Origin: Mycolicibacterium cosmeticum
GTDB lineage: Bacteria > Actinomycetota > Actinomycetes > Mycobacteriales > Mycobacteriaceae
Length of the DNA: 64,000 nucleotides
Direction of reading: 5' to 3'
NCBI RefSeq assembly: GCF_000613185.1
Contig: NZ_CCBB010000003.1
Coordinates: 930,001-994,000 of the forward strand
Shown: piece by piece, positions 1 to 7,633 of the stretch
Numbering within the stretch: the first letter of the stretch is position 1
How the letters are laid out: the number at the start of each line of letters is the position of its first letter
Program-made: the position numbers and the translations under genes
Notes under the pieces: generated by a model
Databases searched by the model: none
What the model was told of the DNA's origin: nothing
Seen by the model: the letters and a program-made list of their open reading frames with translations, nothing else

Positions 1-1
1 C

Positions 2-712
2 GTGGTGTTCGACGACGCGGACCTGGACGCGGCCATCCAGGGCGCGGTCGCCGGCGCGCTGATCAATTCCGGTCAGGACTGCACGGCGGCCACCCGCGCG
101 ATCGTGGCCCGCGACCTCTACGACGACTTCGTCGCCGGGGTGGGCGAGGTGATGAGCAAGATCGTGGTCGGCGACCCGCACGATCCCGACACCGATCTGG
201 GCCCGCTGATCACCACCGCGCACCGCGACAAGGTGGCCGGCATGGTCTCCCGCGCCCCCGCCCAGGGCGGGCGCATCGTCACCGGCGGAGTCATCCCGGA
301 TCTGCCGGGGTCGTTCTACCGGCCGACGCTGATCGCCGATGTCGCAGAGGATTCCGAGATCTACCGCGACGAGGTGTTCGGCCCGGTGCTGGTGGTGCGC
401 GCCTTCACCGACGACGACGACGCGCTACGGCAGGCCAACGACACCGACTACGGGTTGGCCGCGTCGGCCTGGACCCGCGACGTCTACCGCGCGCAGCGCG
501 CGTCCCGCGAGATCAACGCCGGCTGTGTGTGGATCAACGACCACATCCCGATCATCTCGGAGATGCCGCACGGTGGTGTCGGGGCGTCCGGGTTCGGCAA
601 GGACATGAGCGACTACTCGTTCGAGGAATACCTGACGATCAAGCACGTGATGAGCGATATCACCGGGGTGGCCGACAAGCCCTGGCACCGGACGATTTTC
701 ACGAAGCGCTGA
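2..712 (+). CDS. Aldehyde dehydrogenase, C-terminal part (gene cut by window edge)
   Basis: This is the last 236 residues of an NAD(P)-dependent aldehyde dehydrogenase; the frame is open to the left edge, so the true start lies outside. The catalytic cysteine sits in NSGQDCTAA, and the C-terminal half carries the usual EVFGPVL and FGKDMSDYSFEEY segments. The sequence resembles gamma-aminobutyraldehyde/betaine-aldehyde-type dehydrogenases, which oxidise small amino-aldehydes in the cytoplasm, but the substrate cannot be fixed from this fragment. Its last 14 nt overlap the stop end of the convergent downstream gene. An amino-acid permease lies one gene further on, which would fit amine or amino-acid use, although they are not in one operon. 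Confidence 0.9.
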   Translation: MVFDDADLDAAIQGAVAGALINSGQDCTAATRAIVARDLYDDFVAGVGEVMSKIVVGDPHDPDTDLGPLITTAHRDKVAGMVSRAPAQGGRIVTGGVIPDLPGSFYRPTLIADVAEDSEIYRDEVFGPVLVVRAFTDDDDALRQANDTDYGLAASAWTRDVYRAQRASREINAGCVWINDHIPIISEMPHGGVGASGFGKDMSDYSFEEYLTIKHVMSDITGVADKPWHRTIFTKR

Positions 713-2096
713 GCGCCGGCGCGGCGGTGACCGTGATCGCGATGGCCGCCACCCTGGTGTGGTTGCCGGTGTAGTCGAAGATCGTGGTGCCCTGGTGGTA
801 GTGGTTGCCGCTGTCGGTGGCGCCGATGTACACCGTGTCCGTGCCGCTGTACCCGGGAGTGGCCAGATAGGTGAACGTCCCGTCGAGGTTCTTGGTGAAC
901 GCCGCGCCGGTGATGGTGCTGGTGGAGATCGGATCCCCGTCGTAGTCGCTGACGTCGACGGCGAGATCCACGGCGACGTACCCGTCGTCGGTCCAGCGGG
1001 TGCCCAGGACCCGGACCGCGTCGATATCCGGCGCGATGTTGTCGAAGATCGCCTCCAGCTTGCGGTAACCGTTCCAGATCGCTTGTAACACCGGGTTGTT
1101 GGTGTGCCCCGGCTCGGGGTTGAACCCGAACGCCCCCAGCGCGTTGAGCACGAACGTGCGCAGCGGGGACGACGGCCGGCTCGGCGCCGGGTTGACCGCG
1201 GTGATGGTCGCGGTCACCGACGGCAGGTCGATCGCCGATGCCGTCAGCGAGGCGGGGGCCTGCCCACCGGTGTCGACGACGACCGGCTCACCGGAGATAC
1301 CCGGTGTCGTGGCGGTGGGCAGGTGGGTGTGCACCGCCGCGGTGACGGCCGAGCCGTTGTCGCCCGTCCGGTCGAAGAGCGACTCGATGCGCCGGTATCC
1401 GGCCCACATCGCTTCCAGGAGCGGGTTGTTGGTGTGACCGGGCACCGGATTGGGGCTGAACCCGAACACCCCGAGCACACCGAGGACCAGCGCTCGGATG
1501 CCAGGAGCCGGCGCGCTCTGCGCGGGCGCCACCGCGGCGGGGACGACCGTTGCCGCGCTCGCCACGCTGACCTGACCCGCCGTGTTGCCCGGCGCCGCGA
1601 CCGGCCGGTCGGGCGGGGTGTCGGATGTCGGCGGCTCTTTCACCGGCTCTTTCACCGCCGCCGGCGCCGGTGCGTCGCGCACCGCGGCGGTCTTGGCGGT
1701 GCTCAGCCGGGCGGTGGCGCGCCTGCTGTCGCGGCGGGTGTGGCGCACGGTGCGATGGTCGGCCGGGTCCTCGGACTCCGTGCCGCTCTTGGGTTCTGCG
1801 TCGGCGATCGGGCTCTGTGGCGTGGCGGTGCCGGTCGGCCCGGCCGCTCCGGTGCCCGTCGTGGTGGCGCCGGTGGTCGCGCCGGTGGTCGCGCCCGAGG
1901 TTCCGGACGGCGTCGAATCCGTCCCGCCACCGGGGTCACCGGCGGACGACGAGCCGCCGGTTGTGCCGTCGTCGGCCCAGGCGACGTGCGGAACGGTGAG
2001 CGCGCTGCCGATACCCACGGCCACGGCCAGCGCCCCCACGCGACCCATGTGTTTCGAATAGTCCACCAGCCATGACGATTTCGTCGGTTGGGACAT
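699..2096 (-). CDS. Secreted Thr/Gly/Ser-rich Ig-like mycobacterial surface protein
   Basis: This 465-residue exported protein has an N-terminus typical of a mycobacterial surface-protein group: a short polar start, the segment YSKHMGRVGALAVAVGIG and an AWA cleavage-like site near residue 41. Residues about 45-160 are low-complexity Thr/Gly/Ser/Ala/Pro. Two related modules follow, around residues 200-245 and 310-350, each with a (V/L)LG(V/A)(L/F)GFxP stretch, then GHTNNPxLxAxWxGYRxxE and a Phe-Asp end. The last ~110 residues look like a cadherin/VCBS-type beta domain (DYDGDPIS, DGTFTYLATPGYSGTDT). There is no LPXTG anchor. The start is supported by GGTGG upstream. The function is unknown; adhesion or envelope display is inference. 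The gene converges on and slightly overlaps the aldehyde dehydrogenase. Confidence 0.75.
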   Translation of the reverse strand: MSQPTKSSWLVDYSKHMGRVGALAVAVGIGSALTVPHVAWADDGTTGGSSSAGDPGGGTDSTPSGTSGATTGATTGATTTGTGAAGPTGTATPQSPIADAEPKSGTESEDPADHRTVRHTRRDSRRATARLSTAKTAAVRDAPAPAAVKEPVKEPPTSDTPPDRPVAAPGNTAGQVSVASAATVVPAAVAPAQSAPAPGIRALVLGVLGVFGFSPNPVPGHTNNPLLEAMWAGYRRIESLFDRTGDNGSAVTAAVHTHLPTATTPGISGEPVVVDTGGQAPASLTASAIDLPSVTATITAVNPAPSRPSSPLRTFVLNALGAFGFNPEPGHTNNPVLQAIWNGYRKLEAIFDNIAPDIDAVRVLGTRWTDDGYVAVDLAVDVSDYDGDPISTSTITGAAFTKNLDGTFTYLATPGYSGTDTVYIGATDSGNHYHQGTTIFDYTGNHTRVAAIAITVTAAPALSAS

Positions 2097-2207
2097 GCGC
2101 CACCTGTTCAGTCGCTACGAACGGACCGGGATTCGGCATGACGATAACGTCAATAATCGTCCGCTGTCTGTCCGTCGAAGGTGTGACGCGGCGTGTGGAC
2201 AGATCGG

Positions 2208-3935
2208 TCAGGTCTTGCTGAACTCCTCGCCCGTCTCGGGGTTGATGGCCCGCTCGCCGGGCGGCAGATTCGACAGGTCGGGCGCGATCAGGGTGGGCAT
2301 GTCGCCGGAGTCCGGCAGGCCGAACCGGGCTTCCACCGCGGCCTGGTCGCCGACGGTCTCCAGCACCAGGTCGTGGCTGCGGCGGGGCAGGGTGATGCCC
2401 TTGAAGAAGCCGGGCGCCATGACGCGCCAGACCAGCATCAGCACCAGCCCCAGCACCAGCGCACCGATGCCGACCACGGCCACGGCGCCGAACCCGAAGA
2501 TGGTCACGTTGTTGCCGTCGTCGTCGGTCAGCCAGTCCGGCTTGGCGTACTGGATCAGGCCGTAGACGAACACCACCAGCAGGATGGTGCCGCCGAGCAG
2601 CGGGACGACACCGCGCATCATCAGGTCACGGACGTTGCGGGTCAACGTCTTGCGGTAGAACCAGACACAGGCGAAGCCGGTCAGGCCGTAGTAGAACGCG
2701 ATCATCAGGCCCACCGAACCGATGAGCGCCGTCAGCAGGTTGGTGCTGATCACCGTGAACAGCACGTAGAACACGGCGCTGACGATGCCCATCGCGATCG
2801 TCGACGTGGTGGGCGTCAGGTAGGTGCGGTGGATCTTCGCGAACGAACCCGGCAGCGCCTTGTACACGCCCATCGACAGGGTGGTGCGGGCGGTGGGCAG
2901 GATGGTGGTCTGGGTGGACGCCGATGCCGAGGTCAGGATCGACGCCGAGAGCAGCAGCATGCCGATGTGGCCGAGGACGCTGTCCCCGAACAGATCCGGG
3001 CCGATCGCGGCGAACACGTCGGCGGAGTTCTCCGGGTTGCCCAGGCCGATGCCGTCCGTGCCGACCCCGGCGAAGGCCACCGCCGCCACGCTCACCAGGG
3101 CGTAGGTGGCCAGCAGCAGGAAGGTGGAGATGACGGCGGCCCGGCCCGGGGTGCGGCCTGGGTCGTCGGATTCCTCGTTGCACGCCACCGCGGTGTCCCA
3201 GCCCCAGTAGATGAAGATGGTGGTCAGCACCGCGGGGGCGATGACGGTGCCGAAATCCAGCCCGCCGGGCCAGAACCAGGACAGCGACGGGATCAGCGAG
3301 TAATCCTCGGCGTTGTGGGTGTACACCTTGACCAGGGCCACCACCGAGAGCGCGATCAGCACCACCACCTCGATGCCCAGCAGGGCGTACTGCAGCCGGG
3401 CCGACACCTCGATGCCGCGGTAACAGATGTAGGTCATCACCGCGATCCAGATGACGCCCGCGACCGTCGACCACAACGTGCTGCCGGCCAGCGTGGCGGC
3501 CGACTCCCAGCCGAGGTCACCGGCGAAGGTGAACGAGTACGCGCCGGCGATCTGGGCCAGGTTGGCCATTACGATGACGTCGGCGGCGATGATGCCCCAA
3601 CCGCCCAGCCACCCGACCACCGGCCCGAATGCCCGCGAGGCCCAGGTGAAGGTGGTGCCGCAGTCCGGTTCGGCCTTGTTCAGTTCCTGGTAGGCCACCG
3701 CGATGAGGTACATCGGGATGAACGAGATCAGCACGATGGCTGGGGCTTTCACACCGGACAGCAGCGCACCGCCGCTGGCGATGATGAGGCCGAGGGTGGC
3801 CGCCAGGCTGTAGGCCGGGGCGGTCGAGGCCATCCCGACGACGATGCTGGACAGCAGGCCGAGGGCGCCACCCTTGAGGCCCTTGCTCTCGACGGCGGCG
3901 CCGCCCGGTTCCAGGGTGAGTTCGCCCTTGCTCAT
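2208..3935 (-). CDS. APC-superfamily amino acid permease
   Basis: This is an inner-membrane transporter of 575 residues in the amino acid-polyamine-organocation superfamily. The N-terminus has the family glycine-rich first helix (GLLSSIVVGMASTAPAYSL), followed by many hydrophobic segments up to about residue 500 and a charged cytoplasmic tail ending LPPGERAINPETGEEFSKT. The start was placed at the ATG reading MSKGELTL because GGGAGAAG lies just upstream; an in-frame start 11 codons earlier lacks a ribosome site. It faces away from sigJ across about 130 bp. The substrate is not determinable; the aldehyde dehydrogenase nearby makes an amine- or GABA-related amino acid possible, but this is inference. 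Confidence 0.88.
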   Translation of the reverse strand: MSKGELTLEPGGAAVESKGLKGGALGLLSSIVVGMASTAPAYSLAATLGLIIASGGALLSGVKAPAIVLISFIPMYLIAVAYQELNKAEPDCGTTFTWASRAFGPVVGWLGGWGIIAADVIVMANLAQIAGAYSFTFAGDLGWESAATLAGSTLWSTVAGVIWIAVMTYICYRGIEVSARLQYALLGIEVVVLIALSVVALVKVYTHNAEDYSLIPSLSWFWPGGLDFGTVIAPAVLTTIFIYWGWDTAVACNEESDDPGRTPGRAAVISTFLLLATYALVSVAAVAFAGVGTDGIGLGNPENSADVFAAIGPDLFGDSVLGHIGMLLLSASILTSASASTQTTILPTARTTLSMGVYKALPGSFAKIHRTYLTPTTSTIAMGIVSAVFYVLFTVISTNLLTALIGSVGLMIAFYYGLTGFACVWFYRKTLTRNVRDLMMRGVVPLLGGTILLVVFVYGLIQYAKPDWLTDDDGNNVTIFGFGAVAVVGIGALVLGLVLMLVWRVMAPGFFKGITLPRRSHDLVLETVGDQAAVEARFGLPDSGDMPTLIAPDLSNLPPGERAINPETGEEFSKT

Positions 3936-4052
3936 CGCTTCTCCCTGCTGATTGCCTACGAAATTCAAACGTAGAATACGGTTTCAGTCGTTTGGATGCT
4001 TGTCAACAACGAAATTAGTTTTCCCAGGTGCCGGCGGTGCCCGGTCCGGGAC

Positions 4053-4058
4053 TAGTGT
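4053..4058 (+). promoter_or_regulatory. Putative leaderless -10 box of sigJ
   Basis: TAGTGT fits the mycobacterial TANNNT -10 consensus and ends 7 nt before the GTG of sigJ, with no Shine-Dalgarno sequence between. That spacing puts the transcription start at or next to the start codon, the usual leaderless arrangement in mycobacteria. Confidence 0.45.
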
Positions 4059-4065
4059 TGTCCGG

Positions 4066-5001
4066 GTGACCACCGCGGCGCGCACCGACGAATTCGAGGC
4101 GCTGCGTCCGCACCTGCTGGCCGTCGCCTACCGGCTCACCGGCACCTATGCGGACGCCGAGGACATCGTCCAGGACTCCTGGCTGCGCTGGCACCGGGCG
4201 GGCACCGAGATCGCCGATCTGCGGGCGTGGCTGACCACCGTGGTGAGCCGGCTCGCCCTGGACCGGCTGCGCTCGGCCGCGCACCGGCGGGAGGCCTACG
4301 TCGGTGAATGGTTGCCCGAACCGGTGGTGACCGGTTTCGGGGCCGGTGCCGACGATCCCGCCGACCCGCTCGCCGCCGTGGTGGCCGCCGACGACGCGCG
4401 GTTCGCGGCGATGGTCGTGCTGGAGCGGTTGACCCCCGATCAGCGGGTCGCGTTCGTCTTGCACGACGGCTTCGCCGTGCCGTTCGACGAGATCGCCGGC
4501 ATCCTGGGCATCAGCACCGCCGGTGCCAGGCAGCTGGCGTCCCGGGCGCGCCGTGCCGCCGCCTCGGCGCCGCCGCCGGACCCGGCGCACCCCGAGATCG
4601 TCGGCAAGCTGATGGCCGCCATGGCCGACGGCGACATGGCCGCCGTCGTCGCGCTGCTGCACCCGGAGGTCACCTTCACCGGTGACGCCAACCGGCGCGC
4701 CCCCACCGCCGCCCGGGTCATCGTCGGCCCCGACAAGGTGGCACGCTTCCTCTTCGGTCTGGCCAAACGCTATGGGCCGAACTGGCTTTCGGCCACCCAG
4801 CTGGCCCTGGTCAACGGTGAGGTGGGCAGCTACACACCCGGCCTGGCTGCGACCGACGGGTACCCCGAGCTGGCGCCCCGGGTCACGGTGATGACCGTGC
4901 GCGACGGATTGGTCTGTGCGGTATGGGATATCGCCAATCCGGACAAGTTCACCGCGTCGCCGCTGCGGGCCGGCGTCACTCGGTCGGCGTCTGGGAGTTG
5001 A
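4066..5001 (+). CDS. sigJ: ECF41-family RNA polymerase sigma factor SigJ
   Basis: This 311-residue alternative sigma factor directs RNA polymerase to its own promoters. Region 2 lies in residues ~9-75 (RLTGTYADAEDIVQDSW) and region 4 in ~105-170 (LTPDQRVAFVLHDGF, FDEIAGILGISTAGARQLASRARR). A SnoaL-like C-terminal extension replaces a separate anti-sigma factor. The diagnostic ECF41 motifs are visible: WLPEP at residues 82-86 in the linker and NPDKF near residue 295. Similarity to M. tuberculosis SigJ is strong, including ALWDIANPDKF-like C-terminal sequence. GTG at 4066 was chosen because a TANNNT box sits 7 nt upstream; an upstream TTG frame adds 38 basic residues of non-family sequence. It converges with, and overlaps by 26 nt, the carboxymuconolactone-decarboxylase-type gene expected beside ECF41 sigma factors. 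Confidence 0.92.
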   Translation: MTTAARTDEFEALRPHLLAVAYRLTGTYADAEDIVQDSWLRWHRAGTEIADLRAWLTTVVSRLALDRLRSAAHRREAYVGEWLPEPVVTGFGAGADDPADPLAAVVAADDARFAAMVVLERLTPDQRVAFVLHDGFAVPFDEIAGILGISTAGARQLASRARRAAASAPPPDPAHPEIVGKLMAAMADGDMAAVVALLHPEVTFTGDANRRAPTAARVIVGPDKVARFLFGLAKRYGPNWLSATQLALVNGEVGSYTPGLAATDGYPELAPRVTVMTVRDGLVCAVWDIANPDKFTASPLRAGVTRSASGS

Positions 5002-5566
5002 GCCATGGCACCCGGCAGGCGTCGCCGGAGCCGAAACCCTGCTCGGTGATGCCGAGAGCCGAGTACATCCGTGCCCGCATGTTCTCCACCCCGATCTGGT
5101 AGGTCAGCTCGATCACGCCGGCATCGCCGAAGCGTGCCCGCAGATCGGCCACCTGCTCGTCGGTGACGGTGTGCGGGTCGGTGGTCATGGCGTCGGCATA
5201 GGCGATGGCGGCGCGTTCGTCGTCGTCGAACGCCGGCGACGTGGCGTAGTCGTCGATGGCGGTGAGCCGGTCCACGTCCAGGTTCTCCAGCCGCATCAGC
5301 ATGGAGCCGAAGTCCACACACCACGAGCAGCCGACGGTCCGCGCGGTCCAGAACACCGCGAGTTCGCGGACACTGGCGGGCAGTGTCGTGGACCCGCGCT
5401 GCAGCAGCGTTTCGTGCACGGCATTGGCGACCAGCAGGCGCGGGTGATGGGCGGCGACCGTGAACGGTTCGGGCACCTCGCCGAACCGCCGCTTGGCGTA
5501 GCGGTACATCATCCGGGTCAGCGGGCCGGCCTTCTTCGGGGGCAGTGGGGCAATTCTCGTCGTCAT
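4976..5566 (-). CDS. Carboxymuconolactone decarboxylase/AhpD-like protein, likely ECF41 partner
   Basis: A 196-residue cytoplasmic alpha-helical protein of the carboxymuconolactone-decarboxylase/alkylhydroperoxidase-D superfamily. The redox signature CSWCVDFGSML (CxxC followed by Asp) is around residues 76-86, and the surrounding helices (VRELAVFWTARTVGC, LRARFGDAGVIELTYQIGVEN) match the family. Proteins of this type (the C in the COE group) are the usual neighbours and presumed regulatory targets of ECF41 sigma factors, so the convergent placement opposite sigJ with overlapping 3' ends is informative. The reaction is unknown; peroxide or disulfide chemistry is plausible from CxxC. The start is the ATG of MTTRIAPL. 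Confidence 0.85.
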   Translation of the reverse strand: MTTRIAPLPPKKAGPLTRMMYRYAKRRFGEVPEPFTVAAHHPRLLVANAVHETLLQRGSTTLPASVRELAVFWTARTVGCSWCVDFGSMLMRLENLDVDRLTAIDDYATSPAFDDDERAAIAYADAMTTDPHTVTDEQVADLRARFGDAGVIELTYQIGVENMRARMYSALGITEQGFGSGDACRVPWLNSQTPTE

Positions 5567-5618
5567 ATCTGTCAGACGACGCAGCCCGCCTCGATGTGAC
5601 AGGCGGGTGTGCCAGGCC

Positions 5619-6230
5619 CTACCCGCGCGCGGGTGATCCGGTCGGGATCGGCGGGGCGATCGACCAGATCACCTCGCTCTCGCCGGGATCGGCGTTCTCC
5701 CAGGCGTGCGGCGACCGGGCCGAGAAGGTGTAGCAGTCGCCGGCGGCGAGCACCAGGTCCTGGCCGTCGACCGCCAGCCGGAGCCGGCCGCGGACCACGA
5801 CGGCGACGATGGTCTCGGACTCCAGGGTGTAGGCGCCGCCGGAGCCGCCGCCCGGTTGCAGCACGGTCCGCATCACCTGGACGTGCCGCTCGGTGGCCGG
5901 GGTCAGCAGGTACTCGCGGATGCCACTGCCGCCCATCTCCAGCGGCGCGCCGTGACCGCTGCGCACCATGGCCGAATCGGGGAAGTCGAACAGGGCACCC
6001 ACCGAGACCCCGAGGATGTCGCAGATCCGCAGCAGATTCGGCACGGACACCGCCGTCTGGCCGCGTTCGACCAGGCTCAGGAACCCCTTGGTCAGGTCGG
6101 CTCGGGAGGCGACCGCATCCAGCGTCAGGCCGCGCTCCTGCCGTACCGCCCGCAGCTTCGGCCCGAGCCGGGTCATCTTCGAGTCGACGTCGGAGGTGCG
6201 CGCCGCGCCCGCGGTGTGGCTTCGTGGCAT
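5619..6230 (-). CDS. XRE-family regulator with C-terminal cupin sensor domain
   Basis: This 203-residue DNA-binding regulator has a lambda-repressor-type helix-turn-helix at residues ~22-80 (LGPKLRAVRQERGLTLDAVASRADLT, FLSLVERGQTAVSVPNLLRI) and a single-stranded beta-barrel cupin at ~125-195 (GGGSGGAYTLESETIV, VVRGRLRLAV, GDCYTFSARSPHAWEN). Cupin-XRE regulators of this architecture commonly sense a small metabolite and control amine, sugar or alcohol catabolism. It is divergent from the alcohol dehydrogenase/aldehyde dehydrogenase pair, with a dyad in the shared 141-bp promoter region, so autoregulation and control of that pair is the simplest inference. The ligand is unknown. Confidence 0.88.
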   Translation of the reverse strand: MPRSHTAGAARTSDVDSKMTRLGPKLRAVRQERGLTLDAVASRADLTKGFLSLVERGQTAVSVPNLLRICDILGVSVGALFDFPDSAMVRSGHGAPLEMGGSGIREYLLTPATERHVQVMRTVLQPGGGSGGAYTLESETIVAVVVRGRLRLAVDGQDLVLAAGDCYTFSARSPHAWENADPGESEVIWSIAPPIPTGSPARG

Positions 6231-6309
6231 GGGGCCCTCCCGGCGGCCGCCGGACCCGAGAGCGACGGCCGTCTCAATTGCGGCGGTGGTGTGACAAGCC
6301 TTGCAGCCG

Positions 6310-6332
6310 GAAGTTTAGCGGGATATAACTTC
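6310..6332. promoter_or_regulatory. Dyad in xre/adh divergent promoter (candidate XRE operator)
   Basis: GAAGTT and AACTTC form a perfect 6-bp inverted repeat separated by 11 bp that contains a TATA-like stretch (GATATAAC). It is the only AT-rich segment between the divergent regulator and alcohol dehydrogenase genes, lying 40 bp upstream of the latter's ATG. A repressor bound here would block the overlapping promoter. Confidence 0.4.
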
Positions 6333-6371
6333 GACCAGAGTTTTGTGCCATTAAACAGGTGAGGGCGGGCG

Positions 6372-7520
6372 ATGAGTCAGACCGGCGATCGAGACGCGGG
6401 CACCGTGCGCGCATCGGTGTTCACCGAACCGGGCACCCCGGTGCGCACCGTCGAGGTGCAACTGGCCCCGCCCGGACCCGGCGAGGTGGAGGTGGCCATC
6501 GCCGGTGCCGGCGTGTGCCATTCCGACCTGCACGTCGTCAAAGGGGAGTGGGACGTGCCCGCCCCGGTTGTGTTGGGCCACGAGGGATCCGGGGTGGTGA
6601 CCGCGCTCGGTGCGGGCGTGACGGGCCTGGAGGTCGGCGACCATGTGGTGCTGTCCTGGGTGCCGGGTTGCGGCGGCTGCCGGCAGTGCGAACTCGGCCG
6701 GCCCTGGCAGTGCGAGGTGGCCGCGAACGTCGTCGCCGCCGGCGGCGTGTTGTTCGACGGCACCAGCCGCTGGAGCCGCGACGGCGCCCCGCTGCACCAC
6801 TACCTCGGCGTGTCGTCGTTCGCCGAGCGGGTGGTGGTCCCGGCCTCCGGGGCGGTGCGGATCCGCCGGGACGCGCCGCTGGACGTGGTCGCCCTGGTCG
6901 GCTGTGCGGTGGCCACCGGGGTCGGCGCGGTGCGCAACACCGCCGGCGTCGAGGAAGGTGCCACGGTGGCCGTCATCGGCTGCGGCGGCGTCGGGCTGTC
7001 CTGTATCCAGGGCGCGCGGCTGGCCAAGGCCGGGCGCATCGTCGCCGTCGACATCGACGCGGCCAAGCTGGAACACGCCCGCCGGCTGGGCGCCACCGAC
7101 ACCGTCGACTCGTCGGCCACCGACGCCGTCGAGGCGCTGAAAGCCCTTGTGCCCGAAGGCCTCGACTACATCTTCGACGCCATCGGCAAGATCGTCACCA
7201 CCGAACAGGCCATCGCCGCGCTCGGCCTCGGCGGTGCCGCCGTCATCGTCGGCCTGCCGCCGACCGGGTCCACGGCCCGGTTCGACCCGTTGGTGCTCGC
7301 CGAGGCCAACCAGCGCATCCTCGGGTCCAACTACGGCTCGGTCGACCCGCAGCGCGACATCCCGGCCCTGGTCGACCTGTACATGGACGGTGAACTCGAC
7401 CTCGATTCGCTGGTGTCCGGCCGCCGCCCGCTGGAGGCGGCGCAGGACGCGCTGGACGATCTGGCCGCCGGCGGCGCGCTGCGCACCCTGCTGGTGCCCT
7501 CGCTGGTGGCCCCGCAATGA
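6372..7520 (+). CDS. Zinc-dependent alcohol dehydrogenase (MDR superfamily)
   Basis: A 382-residue medium-chain dehydrogenase that would interconvert an alcohol and an aldehyde with a nicotinamide cofactor. The catalytic-zinc region is GAGVCHSDLHVVKG plus GHEGSG; the structural-zinc lobe is GCGGCRQCELGRPWQC, giving four cysteines in the C-x2-C-x2-C-x7-C pattern; the Rossmann dinucleotide loop is VIGCGGVGLSC, followed by VDID, the acidic residue usual for NAD(H). A purine-rich site (GGTGAGGGCGGG) precedes the ATG. The stop codon overlaps an ATG (ATGA) leading into a short frame and then the aldehyde dehydrogenase, so alcohol to aldehyde to acid is the likely joint pathway. The substrate is unknown. 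Confidence 0.9.
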   Translation: MSQTGDRDAGTVRASVFTEPGTPVRTVEVQLAPPGPGEVEVAIAGAGVCHSDLHVVKGEWDVPAPVVLGHEGSGVVTALGAGVTGLEVGDHVVLSWVPGCGGCRQCELGRPWQCEVAANVVAAGGVLFDGTSRWSRDGAPLHHYLGVSSFAERVVVPASGAVRIRRDAPLDVVALVGCAVATGVGAVRNTAGVEEGATVAVIGCGGVGLSCIQGARLAKAGRIVAVDIDAAKLEHARRLGATDTVDSSATDAVEALKALVPEGLDYIFDAIGKIVTTEQAIAALGLGGAAVIVGLPPTGSTARFDPLVLAEANQRILGSNYGSVDPQRDIPALVDLYMDGELDLDSLVSGRRPLEAAQDALDDLAAGGALRTLLVPSLVAPQ

Positions 7521-7627
7521 CCCAACCGCTGTCCACCGCGTCGCCGAAATTCCGCGATCCGGTGGCGGCGGAGCGCGCGGGCACGTATGCAGAAGACATC
7601 TCATCCGACGAACAGAACCAGGAGTGA
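7517..7627 (+). CDS. Possible 36-residue coupled small ORF / in-frame leader of the aldehyde dehydrogenase
   Basis: A short frame starts at the ATGA overlap with the alcohol dehydrogenase stop and ends at a TGA two codons before the ATG of the aldehyde dehydrogenase, in the same reading frame as that gene. The 36-residue product (beginning MTQPLSTASPKFRDP) has no hydrophobic segment and no domain I recognise. Its last codons contain the AGGAG ribosome site of the downstream gene, so translation through it could couple the two enzymes. It could equally be a degraded N-terminal extension. I do not claim a function. Confidence 0.35.
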   Translation: MTQPLSTASPKFRDPVAAERAGTYAEDISSDEQNQE

Positions 7628-7633
7628 TTTTTC

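Noticed and set aside
2167..2203. TCTGTCC/GGACAGA inverted repeat after the permease stop, as a terminator
   Set aside because: The 7-bp stem has a 23-nt loop and no U tract, too weak to call.
2193..3974. A long open frame (about 590 codons) on the + strand across the permease gene
   Set aside because: It is rich in Gln, His, Asp and Gly without domains and is the mirror of the permease codons; high GC makes such antisense frames common. The same applies to 9943-11667 opposite sdhA and 43203-44615 opposite lhr.
3952..4065. Upstream TTG start extending SigJ by 38 residues
   Set aside because: The extension is basic and unlike the family, and the GTG at 4066 has a well-spaced -10 box.
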